Assembly: GCA_000151295.1 (NCBI GenBank)
Contig: GG745346.1
Location: 832,124 to 896,123, forward strand
Reading direction: 5' to 3'
DNA from: Allomyces macrogynus ATCC 38327
Lineage: Eukaryota; Blastocladiomycota; Blastocladiomycetes; Blastocladiales; Blastocladiaceae
DNA: 64,000 bases
Shown here: piece after piece, positions 47,301 through 58,554 of the stretch
Layout: every line of letters starts with the position of its first letter
Numbering within the stretch: position 1 is the stretch's first letter
Position numbers and translations under genes: made by a program
Notes under the pieces: model-generated
Databases searched by the model: none
The model's input: the letters and a program-made list of their open reading frames with translations, nothing else
Told to the model about the DNA's origin: nothing

Positions 47301-48546
47301 CCGCTTGCGCCCCAGGCACCAGCGACGAGGACACCGGCACCCGAAGGGAACTCGGTCTCAACGGGCGACGCGGCCGCCGTTGTGGGAACGGACTCGACCG
47401 CGGGCGTCGCCGACACCGACGAGGCAGCGCTCGTTGGCGCCGCGGCCGTCGTCGTCGCAACCATTGCCTCGGCCGACTGTGCTTGCGCCTGCTGCTGCTG
47501 GCGCTTGAGCTTGTTGACCGACTTGTGGTCATCGGTAATCAAAATCGGCGCAGACGCACCGCGCGCAACCACGACCCCGTCGCGGTTACGCAGTTCAAAC
47601 AAGATCAAGAACCCGGTCTTTTCGCGGTGGTGCCGGCAGTAGCACGGAATGCGCGTTGGCAAGATCACGTCGCCCGACGAGAAATCCATGATTGGCGGCG
47701 CATTGATAAGCAGCACCTTGCGCTCGCTCATGACAATGTCCGAGGACGGCGGCGCGTCGGTCGACGAGGACGGCTGCGAACTGCGACGCCCACCACGTGC
47801 CGACGCGGCTGTGGCAGCGGGACTCGACGCGGCTGAGCCGGGCGGGCTCGGCAACGGGGTCGACGGCGTGGAGGACTTCTTGCGCTGCGCGCGTTTAGCC
47901 TCGCGCTGCACGCACCCGTGGCACACGGTCACGACGCGTTTCGGGTCCGACGCACAGATCACGGTCCCGTGCAGCGTCAACACGTCCGGCTCAATCGTCC
48001 CCGTCGTCGGCGTGGTCCCCGACTCTGTCGATCCCGTCGACGATGTAGGCGACGCGCGCGACGCGCCGTGCCGGCGCCAGCGCTCGTTGGCAATCAAGAT
48101 ATCGGGCAGCCGCACCTGCTGGTACCGCGTGACGAGTTCGCCCGTCGGCGAGACGAGCTGCAGGCACAACTTGATCTGCGTCTCGACGCGCGACTTGGCG
48201 CCGGTCGGCGGGATCCCGAGAATGCGGATCTGGTACGGTGGGAAGTCGGTAGTGAGCGGCGCGCCGGGCAGACCGAGCGGGAGCGGGATCCCGGGCATGC
48301 CGTGCGGGAAGGGCACGGTCGCGGGCAAGTGGTCGCCGTGCGGGCGCGGCACGACTAGGTGCGGGTGGAAACGGTGCGCGAGCGGCGCGCCGTTCGCGGT
48401 CGTCGGGGTCGGCGGAAGCATGGACGGCGTGGAGACCACCGGAAGCAGATGCGCGGCAGGGTGCACGCGCTGCTGTTGCTGCTGGTGCATTTGCTGCAGA
48501 GCATGCTGCGCTTGCTGCTGCTGCATCTGCTGTTGTTGTTGTTGCG

Positions 48547-48584
<38 letters not shown>

Positions 48585-48931
48585 GCCTGCTGCTGCTGCA
48601 CGCCCGACACGTAGCCGAGCCCCATCGACATGAGTTTCGCGGCATCGGCCGGGTGGAGGACCAGCGCGGGCGGCGCGCCCGGCAGCGGCATGAGCGTGGG
48701 CGCGACCGTGGCCGAGGTCGTGGCCGGAGCCGCCGCGGTCGTGGCCGGGATCGCAAAGTAGTCGTTGACGCCATGCATGGCGACGGCAGGCGGTGACGGC
48801 GTCGGCAGCGGCGACTGCAGGTAGAGCACGCGCGGCGTGGCCATGAGCGCAGAAGCGTGCGCGTTGGTCGTGGCCGCCGAGGAGGCGCGCGCCGGGGACG
48901 CGTTGGCGGGGATCGTCAGGCTCGAGTAAGG
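44338..48931 (-). CDS. SPT23/MGA2-like membrane-anchored transcription factor, 5' end in gap
   Basis: Minus strand, partial at its 5' end. A Gln-rich N terminus leads to the family-specific block: PPYQIRILGIPPTGAKSRVE, QIKLCLQLVSPTGELVTRYQ, VVTVCHGCVQREAKRAQRKK, DFSSGDVILPTRIPCYCRHH, REKTGFLILFELRNRDG and PILITDDHKS. An intron near 47250-47330 joins to an IPT/TIG domain (IDRVVPAEGPLHGGIDVTIL across the 46355-46283 intron to SLTVQFGNVPALSTTYW). A last exon (45563-44338) follows a 539-base intron and holds weak ankyrin-like repeats and one C-terminal membrane helix (VWIMRAFVLISLLAAVIAHL). Family knowledge: yeast Spt23/Mga2 sit in the ER membrane, sense lipid packing, and are cut to activate OLE1 and hypoxic genes. 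The same layout is visible here. Confidence 0.87.
45564..46102 (-). other. Unusually long intron in the SPT23/MGA2-like gene
   Basis: The intron begins GTATGG and ends CCTAG, and is 539 bases long in a window where most introns are 50-120. On the coding strand it is strongly pyrimidine-rich, with a T-run (the A-run at about 45955-45965 of the plus strand). No separate gene is evident inside. Confidence 0.65.
48520..48605 (-). repeat. CAG/CTG repeat encoding polyglutamine
   Basis: A run of CTG/TTG triplets on the plus strand encodes glutamine-rich sequence in the N-terminal region of the SPT23/MGA2-like protein; Gln is interrupted by Thr, Met and Ala. Confidence 0.85.
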
Positions 48932-49154
48932 NNNNNNNNNNNNNNNNNNNNNNNNNNNNNNNNNNNNNNNNNNNNNNNNNNNNNNNNNNNNNNNNNNNNN
49001 NNNNNNNNNNNNNNNNNNNNNNNNNNNNNNNNNNNNNNNNNNNNNNNNNNNNNNNNNNNNNNNNNNNNNNNNNNNNNNNNNNNNNNNNNNNNNNNNNNNN
49101 NNNNNNNNNNNNNNNNNNNNNNNNNNNNNNNNNNNNNNNNNNNNNNNNNNNNNN
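48932..49154. other. Assembly gap (223 N)
   Basis: A run of N of 223 bases. It hides the 5' coding end and start codon of the SPT23/MGA2-like gene. Confidence 0.99.
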
Positions 49155-51671
49155 GGGGGCCTTGGGGCACGCGGGCAGACACGATTGCCGATTCGCGTGA
49201 GCGAGTGTGTGAGTGTGCGAGTGCACCGACCGACCGACTGGCCGACTGACCAACATGAACCGACCCCTTCACCACCGCGCAACCACCGCTCCCGCGCGAA
49301 CCGCTGCTGTGACGGCCGTGTCGGGTCGGTTGTGCGCGAGTGAGAAGCCGGGGTTCGGGCCCGGATCGGCCGGTGGTCGATCACGTCATGGGGCCGGCCG
49401 CTTGAAGGCCCGTCGGCCAGTGTTCGTGGCGAGTGCGTGCGGCCACTCACCACCAGCCCGCGCGGCCATCACCGCTCCATCGCCGCGCCCAAAACCTGAA
49501 CCGCCCGAGAAAACCGGGCGCGCACCTCATCGCAGGGACGGCGCGCCGCCGGGTGCATCGTGGCCATTGCTGCTGCGGCTGCTGCTGCCGGGTCGGAAGC
49601 GTGGGCCATGGCGAGCTGGTGAAGTTGCAGCGCGAGAGGATCGTTGGTTGGCGTTGGCAGGCAGAGGCAGGACTGAGCGGGCAGCTCGATCGGCGGGCAG
49701 GAGCGCGCGCGAGTGCAGGCTTGCAGGGACCGCTGGCGGATGCGACCGGCGGGCGAGCCTGGAGGTTCGAGTCGCAGTGGGAATGAAGAGAGAGAGAACG
49801 TTGGCGCGGACCGTAAGTTTGGCGTGGCAGACGACAGCAGCGGCTAGAACCCGCGGGAAAAGCACAGCCCGAGAATCGCCATTTCTCGGAGCATTGGCCA
49901 TTGGCTGCGAGTTGCGCGCACGCTGCAGAAACGCTCATGCAAGGACCCAGTCGATGCGTCGCACAACGACGATACACCGGCAACACGTTGGCGCGCGCCA
50001 GGTAGAGTGTCGGCCGCGGCACACACGTCGCTGACACCTAGAGGTCCATGCTGTGCTGGTGGCCGAGCTCGGGCACCAGAGCTGGGCGATGGACGGCGAG
50101 AAGCGACTCCACCGCACGGCCGCAGGCTCCGGCGCTCGAGAGACCGTGGTGGAAGTGCGTGCGCGCGGACCGACCGTTACGGTGTGGACGTGTGCACCGT
50201 CGCCGAGCCGATGGCCAAGTGCACCGACCACAAGTAGGTGGGGAAGCACGGCAGAACGCACCTCAAGATCCGGGCACAATCTACACGTCCGGGCAGGTGG
50301 AGTCGGACCGCTGCTGGAGCGGGTGAAGTTGGCGGTAGGGCGAGGAGAAAGCACCGGTGATGTCGATGATAGCAGGGCCAAACCAGCGCGCGAGCAGCAA
50401 CGGTCAAGTGTCTTGGTTCGCAGCACGAACACACGGACTCGCGAGCACAGAGGGTTCGCAAACGGCCCTGGGCGTCCTACGATGCACAGGCAGATGAAGT
50501 CGTGGCACCGTACGAATTCCTGCCCAAGGTCGCGCTCCACTCGGCGCCGACGGCGGTGGCGAGCAAGGTTCGGTCCGAGGGGGAGTCGTTGCGCGCGGGC
50601 AAATTGTGCGTTTTGCAGTGCCCTTGGCGTGTGTGTGCTGTACACGACGACGCAAAAGAAGGGGAGGACGAGAGGGTCAGTTCCCGTCGCCGTAGGACCT
50701 TGCACTAGCGCGCAAGCAAGTCGCGCAGCACCGCCGACCGGGAATGCGATCGCGAGCATCGCAAGTCATGAGGTAGCGAACAGGCGACGAACCCGTCCTG
50801 CAACGGCGTTGTTGGCTGTGCGACCGACGCAACTGTGAGCGTGGTCGGGCCGGCGTGCAGGGGGAGAGACGGACGTGACCCGGGAGCCTGGCGCACGAAC
50901 GGAGCAGCTGGCCGGGTGTGTCGAGGACGACGACGAATGGGGACGACGAGTGTCCACGACGAGTTGCACAGCCAAGGGGAGTGCGTTCATCAGCGGGTTC
51001 GGTTTGCAGGCGAATCTGGGTCCTGGGTCCTCGGCGTGGACGGCGTCGCCAAGGACGCCCCACATCCCCACGCCTCGTCCTGCGCCACGGGTCCGCGCTC
51101 GCGACTCCCTTGTCGCCGTGGCTGGAAGGGACACCACCGCAACGTGGCATTCCGCCGCTCACTTCGCTCCCATTTCCTGTCGTGCGCGGTTATGGCGGGG
51201 GAACCTTTGTCCATGGCGCGCCATCGCCGCCGCGTGCTCGCTCTTCGTCGCGGTCACGTTCCAGTGATTCGGTCTCGCCGTGACGCGTGCGCGTCCATCC
51301 ATCGCGCGCGTGGTTCGGTCATCGGTTCGTGGCCGCGCGCGACGCGCGATTGGAAATGAAATTGAAATGAGGGGTCGAACCACCGACGCTGTGGCGTGCA
51401 CGCTGACCACCCACAGCTGGGTTCCGCCTGGACGCGACGCGACGCGACACGACACGCGACAGGCAACCAAAACTGGTGGACAAGGACGGGGAGAGCACAA
51501 CGCACGCAAAGAAGGATCGTGTATTCAGAGAAGAAGTCACCCACGCCAGCAGGCATGTCCAATCGTGGTTGATGGTCACGGTCGTGGTCGCGGTGGCGGT
51601 TTACCCACCACGATCCACCAAACGGTCAAAGTCCCCCACGTCCCACTCCACCCCAGTCCTGCTGCTCCTCG
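49155..51671. other. Long stretch without a recognisable gene
   Basis: About 2.5 kb between the gap and the stop of the cyclase gene. Many overlapping open frames exist on both strands, but they have Arg/Ser/Pro-rich composition and no conserved block, and no good exon chain could be built. It must include the promoter and leader of the SPT23/MGA2-like gene. A fast-evolving or non-coding transcript cannot be excluded. Confidence 0.4.
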
Positions 51672-54600
51672 TCATGGGCTCGGCCCCTGCACATCGACCA
51701 CGGGCACCTGCATATGCTGCTCGAGCGCGACCTGGCTCGACGACGACTGTCCAACCCCGCGCTTGGCAAACGCCGAGATCGGCGACGGCGACAACGTGTC
51801 GCGCGACGGCACGACCGGATCGAACCCGTCCTTGGACACGAGCCAGTACGTCTTCATGGTCCCGCGGCCGGGCAGCACCATTTCGCCGCGCGCCTCGAAA
51901 TGGAACCCGCCGACTTGCTCGAGCCCTTCGTACGTGGCCTCGGAAATTTGCACCTTCATCGGAAGACTCGTGCTCTCCATCTTGCTCGCGATCGCCGACG
52001 TGTCACCAAACAGCGTGTACCGCGGCATCTTGCGCCCGACGACGCCGGCAACAATCGGGCCCGTGTCTGGAGCGGTGGTGGATCGGCTGGTTAGGTACGC
52101 AACGAACACGGTTTCCGGTGGAGAACAATCACGTACGCATGCCAATGCGCATCTTGAGCACCACGTCGGGCCGGTGCCGGATGCGGATCGTGCTAATGGC
52201 CTTCAGCAAGTGCAGCGCGAGCTTGGCCATTTCCGAGCAGTGACGGTCGCCGTTGGGTCGCGGCACGCCCGACCCAATCACGTAGCAATCTGGAACAGCA
52301 AAACGAGTCGAGTCAGTTTGGGACGAACGTGGAGATCAAAGTCGAAGCTAGAGACAAGCAGCGAACCTCCAATGGTCTCAATCTTGTGCACGTCGTACTG
52401 CGCAAGAATGTCGTCAAAGCACGTGTAGAGGTCGTTGAGCATGTCGACAATGTCGAGCGGCTCCGACTGCGACGCGAGCGACGTGAACCCAACAATGTCG
52501 GTGTAGAGAATTGTGCACTGGTCAAACGCCGTGGGTGCGGCCACTTCGCCGCGCATCAGCTGCTCGGCAATCGACGCGGGCAAAATCTCTTGGATCAGCG
52601 ACCGCGACTTGGTGCGCTCAGTGCCGAGCTGCGCAATCAGCGACTCCATCTCGGCCTGCTTGCGCGCCTGCTCGGCGCGAGCCGCTTCTTCAATCGCGTT
52701 TTGCTCCGTCAAGTCACGCACAATACCTGTGAACAGGTGGAACTCTTCTTCCTTGACCTCCGACACGGATAAGTGGATCGGGAACAGCGATCCGTCCTTT
52801 TTGCGGCCCTTGGCCGTGCGCCCAATGCCAATCACCTTCTTGACGCCCGTCGTCAGGTAGTTGAGCAGGAACTGGTCGTGCTGCACGGCCACGTGGTCGG
52901 GCGTGAGCATCTTGATGTTCTTGCCGAGCACCTCGTCGGCCGAGTATCCAAACATCTTTTCTGCGGCCGAGTTGAAGCGCAAGATCGACCCGACCGGGTC
53001 AATATTGATAATGGCATCGAGCACCGCATCGAGCACCGAGTTGAGCGTCCGCCGCTCCGTGAGCATTTTGCGTTCCGTGGCGCGAATCGACGCGTCCATT
53101 TGGTACTCGCGCTGCTGCGTGGCCATGACCTCAGCGATCACGGCCTCGTGACTCTTGCGCATACTGCGCATTTCGGTGTCGTGCGCGAGATCCAAGTCGT
53201 CGAGCCGCTTCTGAATGTCCTCTTCGAGCGCGCGCAGCTCGTCGGCCTGCTCCTTGCGCAGCCGGCGCAACTCGTCCTTTTGCCGCGCCACGGCCATCTT
53301 GAGCAGTTCCATGAGCTTGGTCAGCTGCTCCTGCAACCGCGACTGGTCGTCCGAGAGCGCCTTGGCAATCGCCTGCTCGGCCTCGCGCTGCTCGGCCATT
53401 TCCTCGCTCGTGGCCGCGTTGGCTGACGACGACATTTGCTCGCGCGTGGCGCCGTCCATGACGCTGCCAACCGACATGATCGACAAGCTGCGGCTCTGCG
53501 ACCCCGGCAACCCGAGCGCCGACCCGCCCCTCGACATCAGCGAGGGCCCGCCCTGCATGCTGCCGTAGACGTTGACGGTTCCATCGTCCTCGCCAAGCAT
53601 GAGTACTTCGCGCCACTTCTTGAGGCGCAATGCCGCGCGCAGCCGCTGCGACCGCAGCGCCATCTTGATCTGCGTCTTGTGCTGCGCCTTGAGTTTCTTG
53701 GTATCGGCCGTGTGCTGCACGGCGACTTGCGCAAGCTTGATCTTTTCGCGCGCGTCCTCGATACGCTCGTTCTCGACCGCGTACTCGACTTTCTGCTGCG
53801 ACTCGACCTCGTCGAGCCGGCGCTTGTGCGCGGCGCGCAAGTGCGCAACCTCTTCGAGCGCCTTGGCCTCGGCATCAAACCGTTCCTTGCGCTGCTTGAG
53901 TTCGTGCTGCTGCACTTCGCGCAGCTGGTCGGCAATATGCTTGTCGAGCGTGCGCTGGTGGTTGATGCGGTAAGCGAAATCTTTCATGATCTCGCCGCGC
54001 AAATCTTCGCGCAGTCCACGGGTCTCAATCTCGAGCAGTGCCTTTTGGTCGCGGATCTTGCGTTCCTGCGCAAACTCGAGCTGCTGCCGCTGCCGGACGT
54101 GGCGCGCCTCCATGTGCGCCATGAGCGACTCAAACCGCTGCCGGTGCTGCGCGAGCATTACGCGCACTTCGCGCGCCATATGCTTGCCCGTATCCTGCTG
54201 CCGAATCTTCACGTCGCGCGCCTTGGCTTCCTTGGACATTTGCTTTTGCAGCTTCTTGGTGTGCTTGCGCACCTTGCGCTCAGACAACATCGACTCGAAC
54301 GCGTCGTCACTGCGCGCCAGCTCGTAGGCTTGCCGCTGCAATAGCTGGTTCATTTCGATCTCGTCTTGTCGCGCGAAAAAGGCTTCCTCTTCCTGCGAAA
54401 CCGACGAGGTGGATAAAGTCAGTGGCTGGGATCACGGGTAACTGGACGCGATACCGAGACCGACACGACGACGGCGCGACGGGATGCGTCACGTACCTTG
54501 CGGAACACTTCGTTCTCGGCCTGCCGAATGTTCAGCTCGACCTTTTCCATGTCTATATATCCATCGCCAACCGCGTCAGTCCTCAGCCCATCTCTCTCCA

Positions 54601-55157
54601 CCACCGACCGCCACGTACCGATGCGAATGTTCTCAAAGATGCGGCAAATATTCGGGTCCATGGTCTGGCGCCACGAGTTGATCGGGTCCTCGGCGTCGTT
54701 ATCCATTTGCTGCTGGTGCTGCTGGTGCTGCTGCTGCATGCCCGGGTCGCCGCCGTGCGGCATCCCGTCATACGACTCGGTGCTCGTCATGTGTGGCATC
54801 CCGGCGTACGGGCCCTGCTGCGTCGGCGAAGGCGGACCGCCGCCGGGCGGCGACGAACCGTCGGTCGCGTAGTGCAGCGCCTGGAACTCTTGCCCGAGAA
54901 TCGACGCGTCGGCCTATCGTGCATCCACCACGAACGCGTGAGCAACGGACAGTCGAGCGCGCGCGCCGGGATAAAAGGAAACGTACGTTGACTTCAACAA
55001 TCGGCGACATCGCACTGCCGCCGCCGTTCGGCATCCCGGACCGCGACGCGGATCTCGGCATCCCGGCCTGGTCGTAGCCACTGTACGAACTGCCGCCGGG
55101 TGGCGACGACGGCGCACGGCCACCGGCCGGTGCGGCCGGGCGGAACGGACACGTCAT
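51672..55157 (-). CDS. Coiled-coil/PAS class III nucleotide cyclase, atypical active site
   Basis: Exons 55157-54987, 54913-54619, 54552-54497, 54392-52367, 52289-52137 and 52066-51672 give 1031 residues. A Gly/Gln-rich N terminus is followed by about 400 residues of charged coiled coil, a PAS domain near 615-730 (LDAVLDAIINIDPVGSILRF, EKMFGYSADEVLGKNIKML, GRKKDGSLFPIHLSVSEV), a signalling helix and a class III cyclase domain near 780-990. Both metal aspartates are present (ILYTDIVGFT and ETIGDCYVIG) and a Glu typical of guanylate cyclases (KIETIGD). However RYTLFGDTSAIASKMEST has Ala and Lys where the transition-state Asn and Arg normally stand, and Thr at the guanine-specifying Cys position. 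There is no membrane helix, so it is probably cytosolic or cytoskeletal. Substrate (cGMP or cAMP) and activity are uncertain. Confidence 0.9.
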
Positions 55158-55796
55158 GGCGCGGGTCGCGGGATCGAGTGGAAGTGTGGAAGTGGGCAAT
55201 GGACGGCCGATGCGGGCGCGGGCGCCGAGAGGAGCGAGGACGCGGTGTGGCCGGAACAGAGTGACGCGTGAGCGCGCGGAGCGAAGATAGAGTCGGGGGG
55301 GAGCGGAGGGCAGGGAGAGCGAACAGTGGGCCGGGAGTGCGGGTCGCCGGTCGGTGCGGTCGGTGGGCGGGCACGCGCGGCGATAGGGAGGAGGATCGAG
55401 CACAAAGGCCGCCGTGCAGCAAGTCGGCACGCAATTCGAAGCCAGCGGCAGCGCCGAGAAGCGCGGCGCTGCAGGAGCACCGGTGATTTGCGCGGATCGA
55501 GCGGGTCGTCAAAGCGCGTTGACCGCGCCGCGTGCAGATCACGCTCGCGTCTCCCACCGCTTGCGAGACGCGTTTTGGGCATTGGGCACCAATCCCGCCT
55601 GCCCGCAAGCTGGCTGCCTGAGCGCGGACGCAGACAAGTGCTCGTTCACCCAGGTCACGATTTCTTCTTGTGTAATTCATGGGCTTGACCTGGACGCCGG
55701 CGGACGCCTCCCGACCACTGCTGATCCCCGCCCGCCGTGTCCCCCTCCCTCCTCCTCCATGGTTCCATCTCCCCTCTCCACTCTCCCCGTTCGCTA
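55158..55796. promoter_or_regulatory. Spacer upstream of the cyclase gene
   Basis: 640 bases separate the cyclase start from the RasGAP stop; both are on the minus strand. No gene is seen. The part near 55158 should contain the cyclase promoter. Confidence 0.35.
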
Positions 55797-58554
55797 CTAC
55801 TGCGCCAACCCGCGCGCGCGGTGCTGCTGTTCCGCCAAGACCACCGGCTCGGCTGACAAGACCGTCGGAATCGACGGGAGCACCGGGCACGACGCCGGCG
55901 TGCTCGGCGCGAGTCCCGTCAACCGCGGCGTCCCTTCGGCAACGTTGCGCGGCGTCGTGGCCGCCTCATCGTCCTCTATGACGTGCTGTGCCGAGTCGAC
56001 CGACTCGCCGGCGCCGCCGCTTTTACTGCCTCGAAATCGTAACCTTTGCCCAAACGCGCGCAACAACCCGGCCGACGGCTTGCTGCCGAGCGTCTTGGCC
56101 GATGGGCTCGTCGTATGGTCGTCGTGCGAGGCGGTGCCGGCCGAAGGAAGGGCGTGGAATTTGTCGAGGGTCGATTTGAGCGTGAGCAGGGCGAGGGCGA
56201 GCGACTAGCGACGGGTCCAATCGTGATCAGTTCCTTTGCCTTCGAGTCCCGGACTCCGTCGCAGACCACAGGAACGTACATGGTGCAGCGCCCCAAACGT
56301 GCCCGCCGACTGATGAAAATGCTCTTCGATCCGGTCCATCCCCTTGCTCATCTGTGCCATCAGCGCGTCCGACGGCCCGACGCCCCACCTTCCCGCCGCC
56401 GTCGCTGTCGGATCGCTCAACGAGTTCAACGACATCCCGCCCGTCGGACTGCTCGACGTGGATGGAGCGCGCAACGGCCCGCTCGAAAACGCCGTCTCGT
56501 CATCTTTGCTCCCGCTCAAATGAATTTGCGGCATCGACCGGAATTCTTTCTTGCGCTGCAGTCGTGACCGGCCAAGCATCGACATGAACGACTTGCCGAG
56601 CGAGCGCTTTGCGTCGGTATCGTTGGGGTGGTCGGGCGGGTCGATCGCGGCGCGCAGTGGGGACGGCGAGTCGGTGGCGACCGAGTCTGCCGACACGGAA
56701 CGCGAGGAGGCGGCACTCGGGGTCCCGTCGTCGGGTGGTGGTGACGACGAGAGGCCGTTCGACAGGATGGCGCGGTGCCAGTCGTTTGCGCTCGATGCGT
56801 CCGTGGAAACCTACAGTCCATAGCGCGGGTATCGGATGAGCAAGGGCAACACTCGCGCGGTTCTGGTGACCGAGAGACGCACCGGGAGAGACGTGACGCG
56901 CTCAATCGTCTGCTTGACCTTGAGCCGCTGCTCAAAGATGTAATGCTGCGCCTGAATATCACCGCCCGCAAGTTTCGCGTCCGAGTCGTTGCACAGCGTG
57001 TTCACGAGCCGGCCGCACTGCAACAGGCCGCGCAGCAGCGCACGCCGGCCCTGTGCCGGGATCGTGACGCCGTACTGCTCGGGCATCGTCAGGACTACCT
57101 CGCATTTCCAAAATGAGCGCATCATCTCGACGAGACCGCACCAACGATTCCATGCACGTACCGGGCACCAAAAACCGCAGAAACAAGCACGACGCAACGA
57201 TATTCTCTGCGACCGTTAACTCCACCATCCCGCGCAGTTTCCGGCGCGCGTGCGTGCGTTTGAGCGTGGGCTGTCTTGTGAGCGACGCTTGCGACGACGC
57301 GTGCGACGACACGTGCGAAGACGCGTGCGACGGCCCGTGCGAGTGCGAGTGGGAGTGCAAATGCGCCATCGGCAGCGTCGACCCGTGCGACGCGCACGTC
57401 GGTAAGCCCACACTCCCGCCCGGCCGCGGCGACGCGATCGCCGACCGCGCGCGCAGCGTGTCCATGGCTAAGGCGCGCAGGCTCTCGGTCGCAGCGAGTT
57501 CGGCCGTCGGGAACGGCAAGGGGGTGCCGACCCCGTTGTCGACGACGGGGGTAGATGAGACGCCGTGGTGCAGTGGGGACGGAACTGCGGGCGCCGATTC
57601 GGTCGAGACTGCGTGGTGCAGTGGCGACGGGACTGCTGGCACCGACTCGGTCGATCCCGTTGACGAGCACCGCGACGACCGCGCGAGTGGGTTCGGCGAA
57701 AGTTTTGCCTCGAGGTCGTCCATTTGGTTCTTGAGCGACACGCACAGCCGGAGGACGGACGGCGGGAACGTGTCGGCAGCAGAGTGCACGCGGTCGAGCA
57801 GCTTGCTGACCAGTGCGCGCAGAATCACTTGCGTGTCGGCTGCGGGCGTCGTGGGGGAATCGGGCGTGGAGGACGGCGGCACGTCCATTTGAATCCCGCG
57901 CGACGTGTCTTCGCCGAGATCGATCAGCGCCGCGTCGTTTTCGGCAATAAAGTGCGACAGCAGCGCCTGCAGGAACTCGCCGGCCTCGGTGCGGATAAAA
58001 GCCGAGAGGAGCAGAATTTCGAGCGAGTTGTCGCGCAATGCGTTCTTGAGGTGCACGTCAGTCATTTCCACGGCGGCTACAAAGCAGATCAGCGATGTGA
58101 TTCGAATTCAACGATCCTCAAATTCGGCCTGATGACGTCGAGTAACGTACCATGACGGTGGATTTTCTTTTCCATGACACGCGCGACAAAGTCCTCGGTG
58201 GCCCTGGGCGCCTTTTCGGCACGCAGTAGTGCGAGCGTCGAGTTGCAAATGTCGGTAACGTGCTCGCGTGTAAAATTGGCCGTGATTACGATCTCGAGCA
58301 GCCGTTGCCGGTGCGCGAGCAGAAGCTGGCCGATCTCGTACCGCAGGACCTCGCGCGAGTCGTACTGGAATGTTTTCGGCGTCAATTCCCGGACTGCGCC
58401 CATGATCCACATCGATTATCGAGAAACTAGCGCGTACACTGCTGCTGCTGCCTTGGAACTGCTTCGCCGAAGCGACGGTGGACCCGGGCGCCGAGGGTCG
58501 GCGCAGCAGGTCAGAAAGCCGGTCATGCAGACTGCCTCGTCGCGGCTCGCTCAT
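55797..58554 (-). CDS. RasGAP-domain protein
   Basis: Exons 58554-58440, 58393-58151, 58076-57162, 57094-56883, 56810-56280 and 56204-55797 give 807 residues. The GAP domain is split by an insertion: REVLRYEIGQLLLAHRQRLL and NSLEILLLSAFIRTEAGEFL in the N-terminal part, then a low-complexity insert with duplicated PAVPSPLHH units and a His/Ser stretch, then VAENIVASCLFLRFLVP and MPEQYGVTIPAQGRRALLRG with CGRLVNTLCND. Family knowledge: RasGAPs accelerate GTP hydrolysis on Ras through an arginine finger; the candidate loop is less clear here than the FLRF block. The C-terminal region (SMLGRSRLQRKKEFRSM and beyond) is unrecognised. A polyasparagine-containing upstream exon (58807 to about 58680) could instead supply the start. 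The first intron is only 46 bases. Confidence 0.75.

Noticed and set aside
50140..50290. Short segment (VGKHGRTHLKIRA) recalling the eIF5A hypusine loop
   Set aside because: Flanking sequence lacks the rest of eIF5A and a stop codon interrupts the frame; a chance resemblance.
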